64,000 nucleotides of DNA. It comes from Gracilaria domingensis. Lineage: Eukaryota > Rhodophyta > Florideophyceae > Gracilariales > Gracilariaceae. Under the pieces are notes generated by a model. The model did no database searches, was not told where the DNA came from, and saw nothing but the letters and a program-made list of their open reading frames with translations. Position numbers and translations under genes: made by a program. This document shows positions 37,772 through 48,141 of this stretch, piece by piece (positions within the stretch are counted from its first letter, which is position 1; the number at the start of each line of letters is the position of its first letter). The stretch covers positions 728,237 through 792,236 of the forward strand of contig VCMS01000022.1 in NCBI GenBank assembly GCA_022539475.1, in the 5' to 3' direction.

Positions 37772-38242
37772 ATGCACAATCAGCTGAATCGAGTGGCGAT
37801 CTCAGCGCTGCTCAACCCCGAGCCGGAGCGCGAGCGGCGCAGCAAAGAGAGCGCGCGCAAGAGAAAGCGCGTGGAGCGCGGCACGCAGACGGTCAAGCGC
37901 GCGCGCGACCTGTACCGCGCGGCGGCGACGGCGCCCGGCGTGGAGTGCGCGCAGCGCTGCGGCAAGCGCTTCCGCCGCGCCAGCGACATGCGGCGGCACG
38001 TCCGCACGCAGCACGCGCCGCGCGACGGCGGCGGCGAGGCCGCCGCCGCCGCCGCCGCCGTCACCTTCGCGCGCCCGGCGCCGCCGCCGCGCCACGCGCG
38101 CGCCCGTCGCCGCCGCAGTGCGTCGTCTGCGTCATCGACGCGGCGCGCGAGCGGCGAGCGTGGCGGGCGCGACGGCCGAAACGTGGACAAGCGCCGCGCG
38201 CAGCCGTTCGACGCGCCGCGCACAGCGCGCGCCCAAATATAA
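37772..38242 (+). CDS. Small protein with one C2H2 zinc finger
   Basis: 156 residues from ATG 37772. A single finger at about 58-79 reads C-x3-C-x12-H-x4-H (CAQRCGKRFRRASDMRRHVRTQH). A strongly basic segment before it (RRSKESARKRKRVERGTQ) could serve as nuclear localisation signal and DNA contact. The rest is Ala/Arg-rich and follows the extreme GC bias of this island. The start, HNQLNRVAISALLNPEPE, is less biased and looks like real coding sequence. It is likely a nuclear nucleic-acid-binding or regulatory protein. Because the GC bias opens frames on both strands, the C-terminal extent is less certain than the finger. Confidence 0.55.
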   Translation: MHNQLNRVAISALLNPEPERERRSKESARKRKRVERGTQTVKRARDLYRAAATAPGVECAQRCGKRFRRASDMRRHVRTQHAPRDGGGEAAAAAAAVTFARPAPPPRHARARRRRSASSASSTRRASGERGGRDGRNVDKRRAQPFDAPRTARAQI

Positions 38243-38321
38243 ACGCGCCGCGCGCCACGCGCGCAGCGAGCGCGGCCGCGCTGCCGCGTGCCGCGCCACT
38301 GCACGCCGCCTGTCATCGCCG

Positions 38322-38392
38322 CCCCCCCCCCCCCCCCCCGCAGCCGCACTCGCAGCTTACCCGCTGTCCAAGACCCCCCCCCCCCCCCCCCC
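38322..38392. repeat. Poly(C) tracts C18 and C19 upstream of the coiled-coil gene
   Basis: C18 at 38322-38339 and C19 at 38374-38392, with further C-runs near 38490, lie 157-227 bp upstream of the ATG at 38549 on its sense strand. They are probably promoter or 5' leader. The frame is open through them only as poly-Pro. Spacer 38243-38548 holds nothing else. Confidence 0.85.
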
Positions 38393-38548
38393 ACTGTTCG
38401 CCACTCCCCCCAAGCCACAAGCCACGCCGCCTCTCTTCCAACCCTTCCCTCCCGCGCAAAAAATCGTACCCTGGTCCCCCACCCCTCCCCCTCCCCCCCC
38501 TCCCCCCCGCCCGCCCCCGTCCCGCCCGCTTCCCTTCGCCTTCTCATC

Positions 38549-41116
38549 ATGACGCAGGAGATTGCCGGCGCCTCCGCCGCCGCCGAGCGTGACGCCGACT
38601 TGGAGCGCGAGGTCGACCGCATCCAACGCACCGCCGAGAAACAACTCGCCGCAGTCGCCGGCCTCAACTCCTCGCTCGCGAAGAAGATCCGCAAGGCCGA
38701 GGCCCAGACCGCCACCCTTCTCTCGGCCAACAAGGAGCTCGAGGACAAGAACGCCAACCTTGTTGCACAGCTTGAGCATGCCCATGAGGACGTGCGCGTC
38801 CTCTCCGTCGAACATGAGCGCGCCGAAAAGCTTGATAAGCGTGTCACAGAGCTCAACTCCACGCTGGTGGCTGCCGAGCTTGCCCTGAAGAAGAGTGAGG
38901 CCAATGTCGACTCGCTCAAGTCAGAGAGGGACACCGTGTCGAGTGAGTTGCATAACACCAAGCTCAAGCTTGACTCAAAGACTCATGAATTCGACCAGTT
39001 GAAGCAGAGCGCCGAGAAGGAGAAGGCCGACTTGGACGCCGTCGTCAGTGAGCGTACACTTGCGCTGGACACCGTCACGAAGGACAAGCAGTCCGTCGAC
39101 ACCGAGAACAAGAACTTGTCGGACCAGATCGTTGAGCGTGACACTCGTCTTACCGAAGCCGAACAACATCTTAAAGAACAAAACGAAGAGAAAGAACGCC
39201 TTGTATCCGACTATGACAAACAGCTCGAACAAACTCGAGAGGAAATTACCGTTCTTCAGACCAACATCAAGGACCGCACCGACAAACTCGCCTCTCTCGA
39301 GTCCGAATTGAACGCTGCGGTTGAACGTTCGAAGCAGCTTGAGCAACAGATTGCAAAGCTCCAGGAACACAATGCTGAGCTCGACCAGCTCAAACAGCAA
39401 TCCGAGAGCCAAATCGAGAAGCTCGAGAAACATGTAGATACCTTGGAAAGTGAGAAGAGTGACATGAACCAGCAGATTGAGGACAAGAGTGCCGAGATTG
39501 TTGCCTTGCAAGCACAATTTGCTTCGCTGTCGGAAGAAAAGAGTTCGCTTGTGGAGGAACGCTCGCTACTACAGAGCCAAGTTGAACAATCCAACAAAGA
39601 AAAAGATGACACCAAGGCTGAACTTGAGTCACGCAACCTTATCTTTGTTGACGTCGACAAGGAACGCACCACGCTCAAGGACGAGAAAGAGTCTGTCGAG
39701 AGAGAGCTCCTCGTGCTCAAGGAAAAGTCTGCTGGCTTGGAAAACGACAATGCCGATCTCCTCAAGCGCATTGCCGAGTTGGAGCAGACGCAGAAACGTC
39801 TTGCTTCCACAATTGAGCAACTTGAGGCGCAGAGGCAGGCTATGATTGCCGCCCATGCGAAGGAAATGGCCGAGGCCATGTTGAAGAAAGACCAAGAGTT
39901 TGCTCTCCGCAATGCTGCCCTTAGGAAGGAGCTTGATGATGTTGTCGATCGTCATGCCGATGTGCAGCGCAAGGAAATTGAGCGTGATACCGCATTGGCC
40001 GAGGGTAGACTTGACGAATTTCCTGTAACTCCCACTCCCACTCCGGTTGGTGAGTCATCTGTTCAAGATGCCTCGAAGGACGAGATCGCTGCCATAGAGT
40101 CCGGCAATGTTGTTATGGAGGGTGAAGCTCCCACTGCGGCGGCGGCCGCCGCCGCTGTGGCTGCTGCTGCGGCGGCTTCCCAAGAACAGGCGGAGGTTGC
40201 GCGCGAAGTTCAGGAGGCCGAGGAGCCTGTAGAGGAAATTGAAAAGGCTGGGGAGGTTGTGGAGGAAATTGAAAAGGTAGAGGAGGTGGTGGAAGAGATT
40301 GAGAAGGAGCAGGAGGGAGGAACCGAACAGGTGCCCGCCGTTGTGGAAAGGGTTGCCGAGCTCGAAGTGCCGACCGAAATGCCTGCCGAACCAAGCACTC
40401 CTGTAGCTGCCAAGGTGCAGGACGTTGTTGACGAGGCTGAAGAAGCTGTATCTCCCGAAGTAGTAGCCATCATGACTCGTGAGGAGGAGGTGGTTACCGA
40501 AAAGGTAGCTGACCCTGAGGAGGGAGATACCAATGTCGTGACCGAGGAGGTCATTGACGAAGTTGTGGTCGACGACCGGGCAGCCGATGTGGTTGCTGAT
40601 GATGTTCTTGAGCATGTGGAGGAAGAAGAAATGTTGGATGATGCTACTGCTGCCGAGAAGCGTGAGAAGGCTCTCGGTGTCAAGGCGGCTGTCGATGAAG
40701 CTGGAGGCAGAGAGGCTGCTGGTGAGGAGAACGTTGTCGAAGATGTCAAGGATGCGGCAGAAGGTGCGGCAGACAAAGGTGCCCAGGTTGCCTTTGACGC
40801 AAAGGACGCTGCAGTTGATGGTGGGAAAACCGCAAAGGAAACTGTCAAAGATGGTGCGGAAAAGGCAAAGGAAGTGGCAACAGCCGTGAAGGACAAGGTT
40901 GCGGATACGACTGATAAGGGTAAAGACGCTGTGAAAGATGCCGCTACTGCCGCTTCAACCGCTGTGAAGGACAAGACTGCTGCGATAAAGTCGGCAGTTG
41001 CTGCAAAGTCTGGTCAAGCTGAGGGTGCAAAGAAGAAGACAAATGGCACATGGAACAAGTTGTTGTGTTGCTTTGCCCCTCCGCCGACCGAGGATGGTGC
41101 CCGTACTGCATCTTAA
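38549..41116 (+). CDS. Long coiled-coil protein with LEA-like repeat tail
   Basis: 855 residues from ATG 38549; the frame is open further left only through poly-C DNA. Residues about 15-510 are continuous coiled coil (E/K/L heptads, LEQQIAKLQEHNAELDQLK style), as in golgins or filament proteins. A Glu/Val-rich acidic stretch with an Ala run (about 530-700) follows, then LEA-like A/K/D 11-mer repeats (about 740-830, for example KDKVADTTDKGKDAVKDAA). The end carries a Cys pair (NKLLCCFAPPP) that could be palmitoylated. Codon use is strongly biased to C-ending codons in the 5' half, suggesting high expression. I recognise no orthologue. A structural, membrane-associated or stress-related role is inference. 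Confidence 0.75.
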   Translation: MTQEIAGASAAAERDADLEREVDRIQRTAEKQLAAVAGLNSSLAKKIRKAEAQTATLLSANKELEDKNANLVAQLEHAHEDVRVLSVEHERAEKLDKRVTELNSTLVAAELALKKSEANVDSLKSERDTVSSELHNTKLKLDSKTHEFDQLKQSAEKEKADLDAVVSERTLALDTVTKDKQSVDTENKNLSDQIVERDTRLTEAEQHLKEQNEEKERLVSDYDKQLEQTREEITVLQTNIKDRTDKLASLESELNAAVERSKQLEQQIAKLQEHNAELDQLKQQSESQIEKLEKHVDTLESEKSDMNQQIEDKSAEIVALQAQFASLSEEKSSLVEERSLLQSQVEQSNKEKDDTKAELESRNLIFVDVDKERTTLKDEKESVERELLVLKEKSAGLENDNADLLKRIAELEQTQKRLASTIEQLEAQRQAMIAAHAKEMAEAMLKKDQEFALRNAALRKELDDVVDRHADVQRKEIERDTALAEGRLDEFPVTPTPTPVGESSVQDASKDEIAAIESGNVVMEGEAPTAAAAAAAVAAAAAASQEQAEVAREVQEAEEPVEEIEKAGEVVEEIEKVEEVVEEIEKEQEGGTEQVPAVVERVAELEVPTEMPAEPSTPVAAKVQDVVDEAEEAVSPEVVAIMTREEEVVTEKVADPEEGDTNVVTEEVIDEVVVDDRAADVVADDVLEHVEEEEMLDDATAAEKREKALGVKAAVDEAGGREAAGEENVVEDVKDAAEGAADKGAQVAFDAKDAAVDGGKTAKETVKDGAEKAKEVATAVKDKVADTTDKGKDAVKDAATAASTAVKDKTAAIKSAVAAKSGQAEGAKKKTNGTWNKLLCCFAPPPTEDGARTAS

Positions 41117-41645
41117 TTGGTCCCATTGGTGACGTCAAGTTCTCTACCCATCCGTACTGGACCGTGTGAAATTGTTTGTGTCAAGTTTGTTGTTCCACAT
41201 CTCCCGCTTTTTGTGGTTATGGCGAGATGTTACTAGTGCGGTTTGGAAGGATGATGTACTAAGGACGGCTGTTTTTCATTCTCCTCATATTGTAGCAGTA
41301 TAACATGTGCTGACTCTGCTTTTCGTGATACTTATTGTTATCGTTATTGAGAGATGGCGCTCGGATGATGTTTGTTTCTTGTTTTATGGATTTGTCCCAT
41401 GTGTTTCTATTCTTGTGGGTGGATCTGTGGCTAGTTTTCGGAGAGATTCAGTTTCAATGAGCAGCATCTAATTCGTAAATAAGAAGTAAAGGCTCGTTTG
41501 TCGATTGAACAAACCATTACCTTCGTTTTTACATGTGTGTGCGCTACCCCCTTGGTAGATTAACAATTTTCCACTTTCCGAATCTCATCCTGTTGAAATA
41601 GTTATCGAGGAAAGTACATTCCTCTTCCAAAATGAGGGCAGTTGT
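41117..41645. other. Convergent 3' spacer between coiled-coil and elongase genes
   Basis: 529 bp, T-rich on the plus strand, probably largely 3' UTR of the two flanking genes. I see no gene, repeat or PUF consensus site. Confidence 0.45.
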
Positions 41646-42581
41646 TTATGAGGCCTTAGCTTTTGGCTTCTTTGATCGCTTGTTGGTGATCAAAAAGTGC
41701 ATGAAGAGAGCGATAAGAGTGAGCATGTACCACAACAACCCTCTGCTAAGAACATTCGGGAAGGCACATTTTTTCTCGGTCATGACGTACCCAACGTAAA
41801 TGCTCTGAACGCAGAAGCAGCAAAACTGGAGGATTTGCATTTTGGTGATGTAGAATTTCCACCAGGGGGAATAGCCGAATGAAGCCAGAAGATAATAACC
41901 GTACATGAGGACGTGAATGAAGCTGTTTCCAGCCAGAGAGAAGTACGCATCTGATCCAGGTGCCATCCACAAAATTGTGAACCAGTATGCTAGAATTGTG
42001 AAGTGGTGGTAGACGTGGAGAAACGATACTTGACGATAACGCGCCTCAAAAACCATGAAGACAGTGTCCAAAAACTCCACCACCTTGGAATACGTGAACA
42101 CCCACACCAACTGCGCCATTCTCTCACCCGCAAGTCCAGTAGCCAGCGGTACGCAAAATACGGAGGAGTTGGATTCTGTCGCAAGTAAAATAGCTTGCAC
42201 GCACATGTATGAACTGAGCGCCACCATAAATGCGTTGTAAACTCTCATCAAAGGTTTGAGAGAAAGTTTGAACTTGGCAAGACGAAATGCAGGCATGAGC
42301 ACTAGCACAAGTCCGAGGTACAGAAGGATAAAGAAGGCGGCATTGTGAGGCGCCATCAACGGAAAGTTCTTGGAGTACGGGTGAATCGGACCAAAGAGAC
42401 TCTCGAATTCAGAATCAAATCGAGCGGCGAGCGGACCGGCCTTCTGCTGCAGCGGCTCGAGGATGGGGAGAAAGTTGTTCAGAGGCGACATCAATGTGTG
42501 AAGCCTCTGGACCGTCGGCGGCAAGATCTCAAGCGCATCCGCAACATTCTCGGCACCGGTCTGGGATACGTTCGCAGCCAT
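41646..42581 (-). CDS. ELO-family very-long-chain/PUFA fatty acid elongase
   Basis: 311 residues from ATG 42581, about seven hydrophobic helices. Family motifs occur in order: KVVEFLDTVFMV (K-x2-E-x2-DT), the histidine box QVSFLHVYHHF, NSFIHVLMYGYY and TKMQILQF. ELO enzymes are the condensing 3-ketoacyl-CoA synthases of the ER elongation cycle, adding two carbons from malonyl-CoA. A Gln before the histidine box (QVSFLHVYHH) is the variant associated with polyunsaturated substrates, so C18/C20 PUFA elongation is likely, in keeping with arachidonate/EPA-rich red algae. The basic C terminus (NKRSKKPKAKAS) is typical of ER retention. Divergent from the TPM gene. Confidence 0.92.
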   Translation of the reverse strand: MAANVSQTGAENVADALEILPPTVQRLHTLMSPLNNFLPILEPLQQKAGPLAARFDSEFESLFGPIHPYSKNFPLMAPHNAAFFILLYLGLVLVLMPAFRLAKFKLSLKPLMRVYNAFMVALSSYMCVQAILLATESNSSVFCVPLATGLAGERMAQLVWVFTYSKVVEFLDTVFMVFEARYRQVSFLHVYHHFTILAYWFTILWMAPGSDAYFSLAGNSFIHVLMYGYYLLASFGYSPWWKFYITKMQILQFCCFCVQSIYVGYVMTEKKCAFPNVLSRGLLWYMLTLIALFMHFLITNKRSKKPKAKAS

Positions 42582-43013
42582 CTTTCTTCGTTGGATCGGC
42601 GGAAATGATGGCGTTTCGTATCGCAGAAAATGTCGGTCAGGGTGATGGGGAGCACAAGGGGAGTGAGCTGGTTAAGGACGAGTCTCCATTTTGGCAGGCG
42701 ATGCCAGCCACTGTGGCACTTGGCCCGATTTCACTGTGGCGCAGAGTTGAACGAGTATGAAACGAGCCACGTCGTGCGCTCAGGCATGTGGGCCACACAT
42801 TTTGGGAACACATTTCAAGATCGACATTTGCACACCCAGTAACTTATTTTGACAGACCGTATAAAGTTTATGTGATGTCGTAAAGCTCGTCATTCTTTTC
42901 TAATCGTCCGTCGCAGAAGACCTATGCGCGTTCCACTTGCGCCACAGCCCGTGGTTAAGAGCTGATCAGAAGGGCCAAACAGAGGAGAAGTTTTCCTTTG
43001 AACCTAACATTGG
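42582..43013. other. Divergent promoter region of elongase and TPM genes
   Basis: 432 bp with no credible gene and no obvious repeats or core promoter motif. Confidence 0.4.
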
Positions 43014-43940
43014 ATGGCCTTGAGAATGAGCCATTCTTTACGAGCCTTCGTACCTCCTGTGTCCCTGCCCACGATCAAACGTCGACGAGTGCTTTCTTCT
43101 CCGACAAGTGCTCTCAAATCTCCGGCAGCCGTAGGTCTGGCCACAGTCCTAGCGACAACAATATATGCTACACCGCTTGCAGTTCACGCACAAGAAGCTC
43201 CAACTGTACCTGTGCAACCAGCACCACCTCTGCAAACCTTGCCGGCAACCCCCTCCCTACTTGATCTGGAAGATGTCCTCACAGCTGGCGAACGAATTCG
43301 CGTTCAGTCGCGGCTAAATAAGGTGTACAATACAAGCGGCTTTCATATCTCAATCTTAACCCAAAGCGAGGCAACAGCACCTGGAAGACGGATACAATCC
43401 GTATTTCCACAGGACGAACGCAGTGTCCTTATTGTTGCAGAGCCGTCATCGCCAAATTTACTACGCTTCCGCGTCGGCGAAGAAGTGAAGAAAAAACTGC
43501 CTCCCTCCTTTTGGAATGAGCTGGCAAATAGATATGGAAACAGCTTTTATGTACGTGACAAGGGGGCAGATACCTCGCTTCTGGAAACCATATCTGCGAT
43601 TGAACAATGCGCGTTACCATCCGCAACAATATGCAAATTCGTGCCAGGGATAAGCAATGATCAGTTGTTTGTTTCGCTTTGTTGTGCGGCTTTTGCTGGC
43701 TTCATTGCAGGTGCTGTGTCAAGGACTGGTGGTTCGACGTTTAGTGCTCGATACGTAGCCTTATTTAGTCCATTGTGGGGGATCTTTTTTGTCAGTTTTG
43801 CGCTCGGTCCAGTCGTAGCGAGGATCCCTGGGTTGTCATGGCAGCTAGCGGCGGTTTTGGCTTCTTTCATGGCACCCGCATTGGTTGTGTGGGCCTGGAT
43901 CCCGATAGGGATTGGACCCCCCGGGGATAAGGCATCGTGA
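43014..43940 (+). CDS. Thylakoid-lumen TPM-domain protein (Psb32/TLP18.3-like)
   Basis: 308 residues from ATG 43014. The targeting region is bipartite. A Ser/Arg-rich transit part is followed by an RRR-led hydrophobic stretch (about 38-58) ending PLAVHA|QEA, a classical lumenal cleavage site. The TPM domain (about 80-205) starts SLLDLEDVLTAGERIRVQSRLNKVY and includes HISILTQSE and SVLIVAEPS. Two C-terminal hydrophobic helices (about 222-245 and 255-300) would anchor it in the thylakoid membrane, as in Psb32. TLP18.3/Psb32 proteins help photosystem II repair and protect against photoinhibition. The membrane tail fits Psb32 better than soluble TLP18.3. Phosphatase activity, claimed for some members, cannot be judged here. 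Confidence 0.8.
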   Translation: MALRMSHSLRAFVPPVSLPTIKRRRVLSSPTSALKSPAAVGLATVLATTIYATPLAVHAQEAPTVPVQPAPPLQTLPATPSLLDLEDVLTAGERIRVQSRLNKVYNTSGFHISILTQSEATAPGRRIQSVFPQDERSVLIVAEPSSPNLLRFRVGEEVKKKLPPSFWNELANRYGNSFYVRDKGADTSLLETISAIEQCALPSATICKFVPGISNDQLFVSLCCAAFAGFIAGAVSRTGGSTFSARYVALFSPLWGIFFVSFALGPVVARIPGLSWQLAAVLASFMAPALVVWAWIPIGIGPPGDKAS

Positions 43941-45958
43941 TAAAACAGGATAACTCCAGAAACTCAGGGGTTCATTAAATGAAGTTCATTTGCGCTCAAA
44001 GCACTTGCGACTCTGATGTGCCACGTTTCTTCCTATGTATGTAAGGTGACTTACTGACAACTCCCAAAACTGGAACATTACACGGTACAGAGATGAAACA
44101 AGCAGCAATTGATACCGAGCGCATTGATGACTTCTGTCATACTAACCTCACTAGTGCTTTGTTGCTACAAACGTTTTGTAGGTTCAGCAACGATATGAAA
44201 TTTGTGACCTTGCAGCCCGCAAGAGTCACACTGGGTGGTAGCGAGGCGTTTCACTGGGTATGGCGCGTCGCTGATGATAGAAAATATCATGCTCGTGAAG
44301 TGTAAGGGACTTAACCGGCTTTCTAGGATCCCGGAACAGTACAGTCTTTAAAACTAGTGACGACTCACCTGCCTTTCGGTGGGGGCTTAGCAACTTTGCA
44401 GGCCTTGTGAGGTAAAAATAGCCTTTGAACGAGCGCGCGCATTGATCAGTCGTATGATACAGTAGGAGCAGCAAGAAAGCACATCCTTGCCTCAAGAGAG
44501 TTAACTCTGGAGCACAAGGCATTCTACCATCAGGCAACCAAGTGCACGTGATCAATTTGAGCGTCGAACTGCTACAAGCATCGACTTGACCGCACATCGC
44601 TTGGTCACACACGGATATAAATTATATCCATATTATGGAGTACAACCGCAGCCACACGTGCATGTTTACTGTTGGGTTCGATAGACGTACAGGGGAGGGC
44701 GATCGAGCGCACTATATCTCCCTAACGTTGCACATAGCTCGAAAGTTTCAGAGTTATATCAAAAGGTCTCGTTTGCGAGCAGAGCCAGAAGCAATTACGA
44801 TGCGAATTCATGTTTACCCGTATCTACAAGGGTAAAGTTGCTGTATGTACGGGGTACGACGATACATGCAAAGTATAAACATAGACGACAAAACGATGAT
44901 CTGCGATGGTTAGAAGGCTACTGCTAGCAGTACACTGGGGGCGGAAGTGGGTGAACCGTTCACATCCAGCAGTCAAAGGAGGTACAAATTTTGCACGCAC
45001 TTACCGCAGTTGCTGGAGCTAAACTGTTTCGGTACGTGTGCTGTTGTTCTGTAAGACGTCATGTAACTCGCAAGCAGGAGGAGGACCGCATCATAACAGC
45101 AAGTTTGATGCATGCTGGGGGTAAACCCTTCAAGGCTAGGGTTGGGTCTAAAAGTGTAATCTGGTTTCATGCGTTGGACCAAATAATCGGGTGGTGTATC
45201 GGACACATATGTTTAACCTCATTAAAGCAGGTGCTGAATGCAACGTTGCGCATTGATTCATGGCATCACATTACTCTTGCACAGTAAACAGCTATAATGA
45301 CGAGCATGATGATTGAGGCTTTAATGTTGTGCATACGGAATTTGCGCTATGAAAAGGAGCCAAGAGATAGGTGGTTAAAATGATGAGCGCAGCTGCTTCT
45401 ACTGTACCAGGGGTAGTGGTAGAATAAATAAATGGGGGTGGGCTCCAACGGTTGGAACAAATTAAGATGACTCGCAGATTCACGGCAGCTGTTGGTAAGG
45501 GCGGCTAGCGCAGCGGCTGTGCATAAGCATTATCTATATTGTATCGCGCGAATATAGCTCGCCAGCCAGAATTCAAGTATTCCAATAGCGTTATGTGATG
45601 GACCACGCAGGGCGGAGCTGGCGGCGGGCAGTTGGAACGAGTGTGCGTCGACGGCAGGGGGGGGGTGGGGGAGGGGGGCTCGCACGCGCGGCTCTTGGCT
45701 CATGATGACGCGCAGGTGCGGTAACACACAGGCTACCACGTGGGGTCAGCGCGGCGTGCCTTATTGCAGGCGATGACTTGTCGCGGCGGTGGGCAGTGAG
45801 TTAGGGCTATGGCGACGAGCGGCGGGCCAGCTGGCGGACAAGTCGTCCGCGCGTCGTGCTCGCCAGCCGCGCGCGGCGCCGACAGCGCGCGCGCGCGCCG
45901 CACTTGCGCCTCTTTATTCCACCGCTGCGCCGCGCGCGCGCGCGCGCAGTCGCCGCGG
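43941..45958. other. 2-kb spacer without recognisable genes
   Basis: Short open frames here have no family similarity. Small structures include a GGATATA/TATATCC hairpin near 44612-44628. The right end (45640-45958) enters a GC-rich island with a G10 run near 45658 and CG-alternating DNA near 45886-45946. The 14-mer GTACCAGGGGTAGT occurs near 45409 and again near 47899. Nothing else is seen. Confidence 0.4.
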
Positions 45959-46975
45959 CTACTCATACGCCCACGTCTTCACGCGCTGGTCGCCCGACGC
46001 CGTCGCCACGTTGCTGGCGCACGGGTCGTGCGCCACGCTGATCACCGAGTTGCTGTGCCCGCGCAGCCGCACCGCCACGTCGTCCTTGCGCGCGTCCCAA
46101 AACCGCACGCTGCGGTCCTTCGACCCCGTGAGGTACCACCGGTCGTCCGGGCTCGCCGTCACCGACAGCACGAAGTCTTCGTGCCCGCGCAGCGTCTTCT
46201 GGCTGTCCCCCCCGCGCGCAGCGCTCACATCCCACACCTTGGCCGTGCCGTCCAGAGACCCCGAAAGGATGCGACTGCCGTCAGACGTGAATGACACCGA
46301 ATAGACGCTGTTGGAATGCCCGCCGAATTCTGACACCAGCTCGCCCGTTTCTACGTCCCACATTTTTATTGTCTTGTCGAGACAGCCCACAATAACGTGC
46401 TGCATCGACGCGCTGATCGCCACCGATGTGAAGCCGTTGTCTTCATCGTTGCCGCCAAGCGTTCTCAGTAACTTTCCGCTCTCCAGGTCCCAGATCTTCA
46501 GTTCTCCCTCACTGTCTGCGGATGCAACAAACCGGCCGTCAAGACTCACATCCAATCCGCAAACGGCAGCACTGTGTTCCTCAAAACTGTATACCACGCT
46601 GCCCTCATCGTAATTCCAAACCTTCACGTGCGCTTCATCCAGTCCGTCGCTCGAGGTCACCACGTACGCGTAATCCGACGAAAAGCAAGCCGCCCTACAA
46701 TGGTTGTCGGGTCGGTCCGAAGACCCGTTCACAGCATCACTCAGGTGCAGTGTATTCATCAATTCACCTGTGTCGCTGTCAAAGATCCTTGCGTAGTGGT
46801 TGCCACCTGCGATCAATGCCGCCCCGTCCGAACTGTACCGCACGCAGCATACTGCGGAGTGCATGAATATTGTTTCAAGTGGCGCGACGTCGAATCCAAT
46901 TTCAAAGACTTCTTCCCCGTGTATCAGTTCGGTCACATTCCAATCGCGACCATATTGTAAGGAGGATGGAGCCAT
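45959..46975 (-). CDS. TUP1-like WD40 protein lacking the N-terminal domain (copy A)
   Basis: 338 residues from ATG 46975; the frame extends upstream only to a GTG. Seven WD40 repeats form one beta-propeller, ending in a TWAYE blade closure. It starts with GRDWNVTEL, matching the DWNVTQ motif that leads into the propeller of the TUP1 gene at 54954-57265, and the repeats align blade by blade with it (GHSNSVYSV, SGSLDGTAKVWDV, TGSKDRSVRFWD). There is no Pro/Gln-rich linker or tetramerisation coiled coil. Without that coiled coil it cannot join a Tup1-type tetramer directly. It could be an independent scaffold or compete for partners. The 3' 280 bp lie in a GC-rich island. It is the most diverged of the cluster's copies. 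Confidence 0.75.
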   Translation of the reverse strand: MAPSSLQYGRDWNVTELIHGEEVFEIGFDVAPLETIFMHSAVCCVRYSSDGAALIAGGNHYARIFDSDTGELMNTLHLSDAVNGSSDRPDNHCRAACFSSDYAYVVTSSDGLDEAHVKVWNYDEGSVVYSFEEHSAAVCGLDVSLDGRFVASADSEGELKIWDLESGKLLRTLGGNDEDNGFTSVAISASMQHVIVGCLDKTIKMWDVETGELVSEFGGHSNSVYSVSFTSDGSRILSGSLDGTAKVWDVSAARGGDSQKTLRGHEDFVLSVTASPDDRWYLTGSKDRSVRFWDARKDDVAVRLRGHSNSVISVAHDPCASNVATASGDQRVKTWAYE

Positions 46976-48141
46976 CGTCGAAGGGCCGGAACCGCTCGAT
47001 GTCCTTGTTACCAGGCGGGGTACGCCGCGCTGCGATTGCAATGCAAGCACTTGGGCGTTGTACGGCGCTTATGTACTGTAGATGCCGTCCGGATGAGTGC
47101 GAGAAGCAAGCGCTTCAAGCACGTCCCATAGCCTTGGCTCCATTGGTCGTTGTTAGAGTGATCTGAAGAGCTCTGAGACTCGAGGCCGTTGCGCAATCCT
47201 TTCTCGTTCCGCCCAGCTGGTGCTACTGACAGCTTGCGAGTCTCGAGACTACTCTTCCGCTGGTGCGTAGAGCTTGTGGCTACGAAGGCTGTAAACGCCT
47301 CCAACCTACCGAACAAAACAGGCTGGACCCTTACATGCTGCTGCGAAATCGCTGACTTTCTGCATCCGAGTCCCGAAATAATATGCGGAGGTATCTTCTC
47401 GAAGAAAAATGGAAGCGTAGTGCAAGGAATAATTGGTGAGCGATATGGATAGTACTGCGATGCTCAAGAGGTTTTTTAGAATATAATGTTGCTTCAACAA
47501 ATTGTTATTGTCTACCACGTATTAACACGGATACCTGCGAAAACATTGGATGCAGTTGAACAATGCAGCCGGAAATGTCACCGGAATCAGATACGTTTCA
47601 AGTGACAAGATATTCGTCGGAGCAGTCACTTCCATTCTTCATTACTTTAGTGCACTCTTAACCCGAACCCAATCGGACTATGTGGTGCCAGGCTCAGTTA
47701 CACCGTGGATTGTTCCGTTGAATGGAATACCATAAAATATCTCTTCCGCCGCGAAGCGGAAGGTCGAACACTTCGTTGTTTGTCGCTTCATGACGATCAT
47801 GTCTTCCTCCTACCAGCCTGCAGTCGCACTAGGAGCACTCCAAACTTCAGAGTCCCAAGACAGCGTCGGCACTGTCGTGATAGCCTTCTGGCTACAGTAC
47901 CAGGGGTAGTTATACAGAGTACTATACTTTACCTTCGTTTCTGTAAAGCGCAAAAATTTTGAGTGAGCCTTGCTTACGTTTTAAATTTTTGAAACACGGC
48001 CATCTTCATCTCTTTGACTCAAAACTCTTGAGGGCCCCAAGTTGAAGCCGGTCAACCATATGCTCTCGCACAACCCTCAAGCGTTACAACTTCCGGCAGC
48101 TTTGAATTGCTATCCGTCCCGCGGTCGAACTAACACACATT
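46976..48141. other. Divergent region between WD40 copy A and condensin II CAP-D3
   Basis: 1.2 kb with no credible gene. A CTTCCGC/GCGGAAG stem with a 6-nt loop is present near 47743-47762. The TAGCC/GGCTA stem and the GTACCAGGGGTAGT motif shared with the 45.4-kb spacer are near 47882-47905. Confidence 0.4.

Noticed and set aside
37780..38967. 395-codon minus-strand frame over the C2H2 and coiled-coil genes
   Set aside because: Low-complexity product from GC bias and poly-C; conflicts with clear plus-strand proteins.
44093..44305. Intron or small gene suggested by ACTAAC near 44144 and an open frame
   Set aside because: No donor paired with an upstream coding exon, and the translated product shows no recognisable features.
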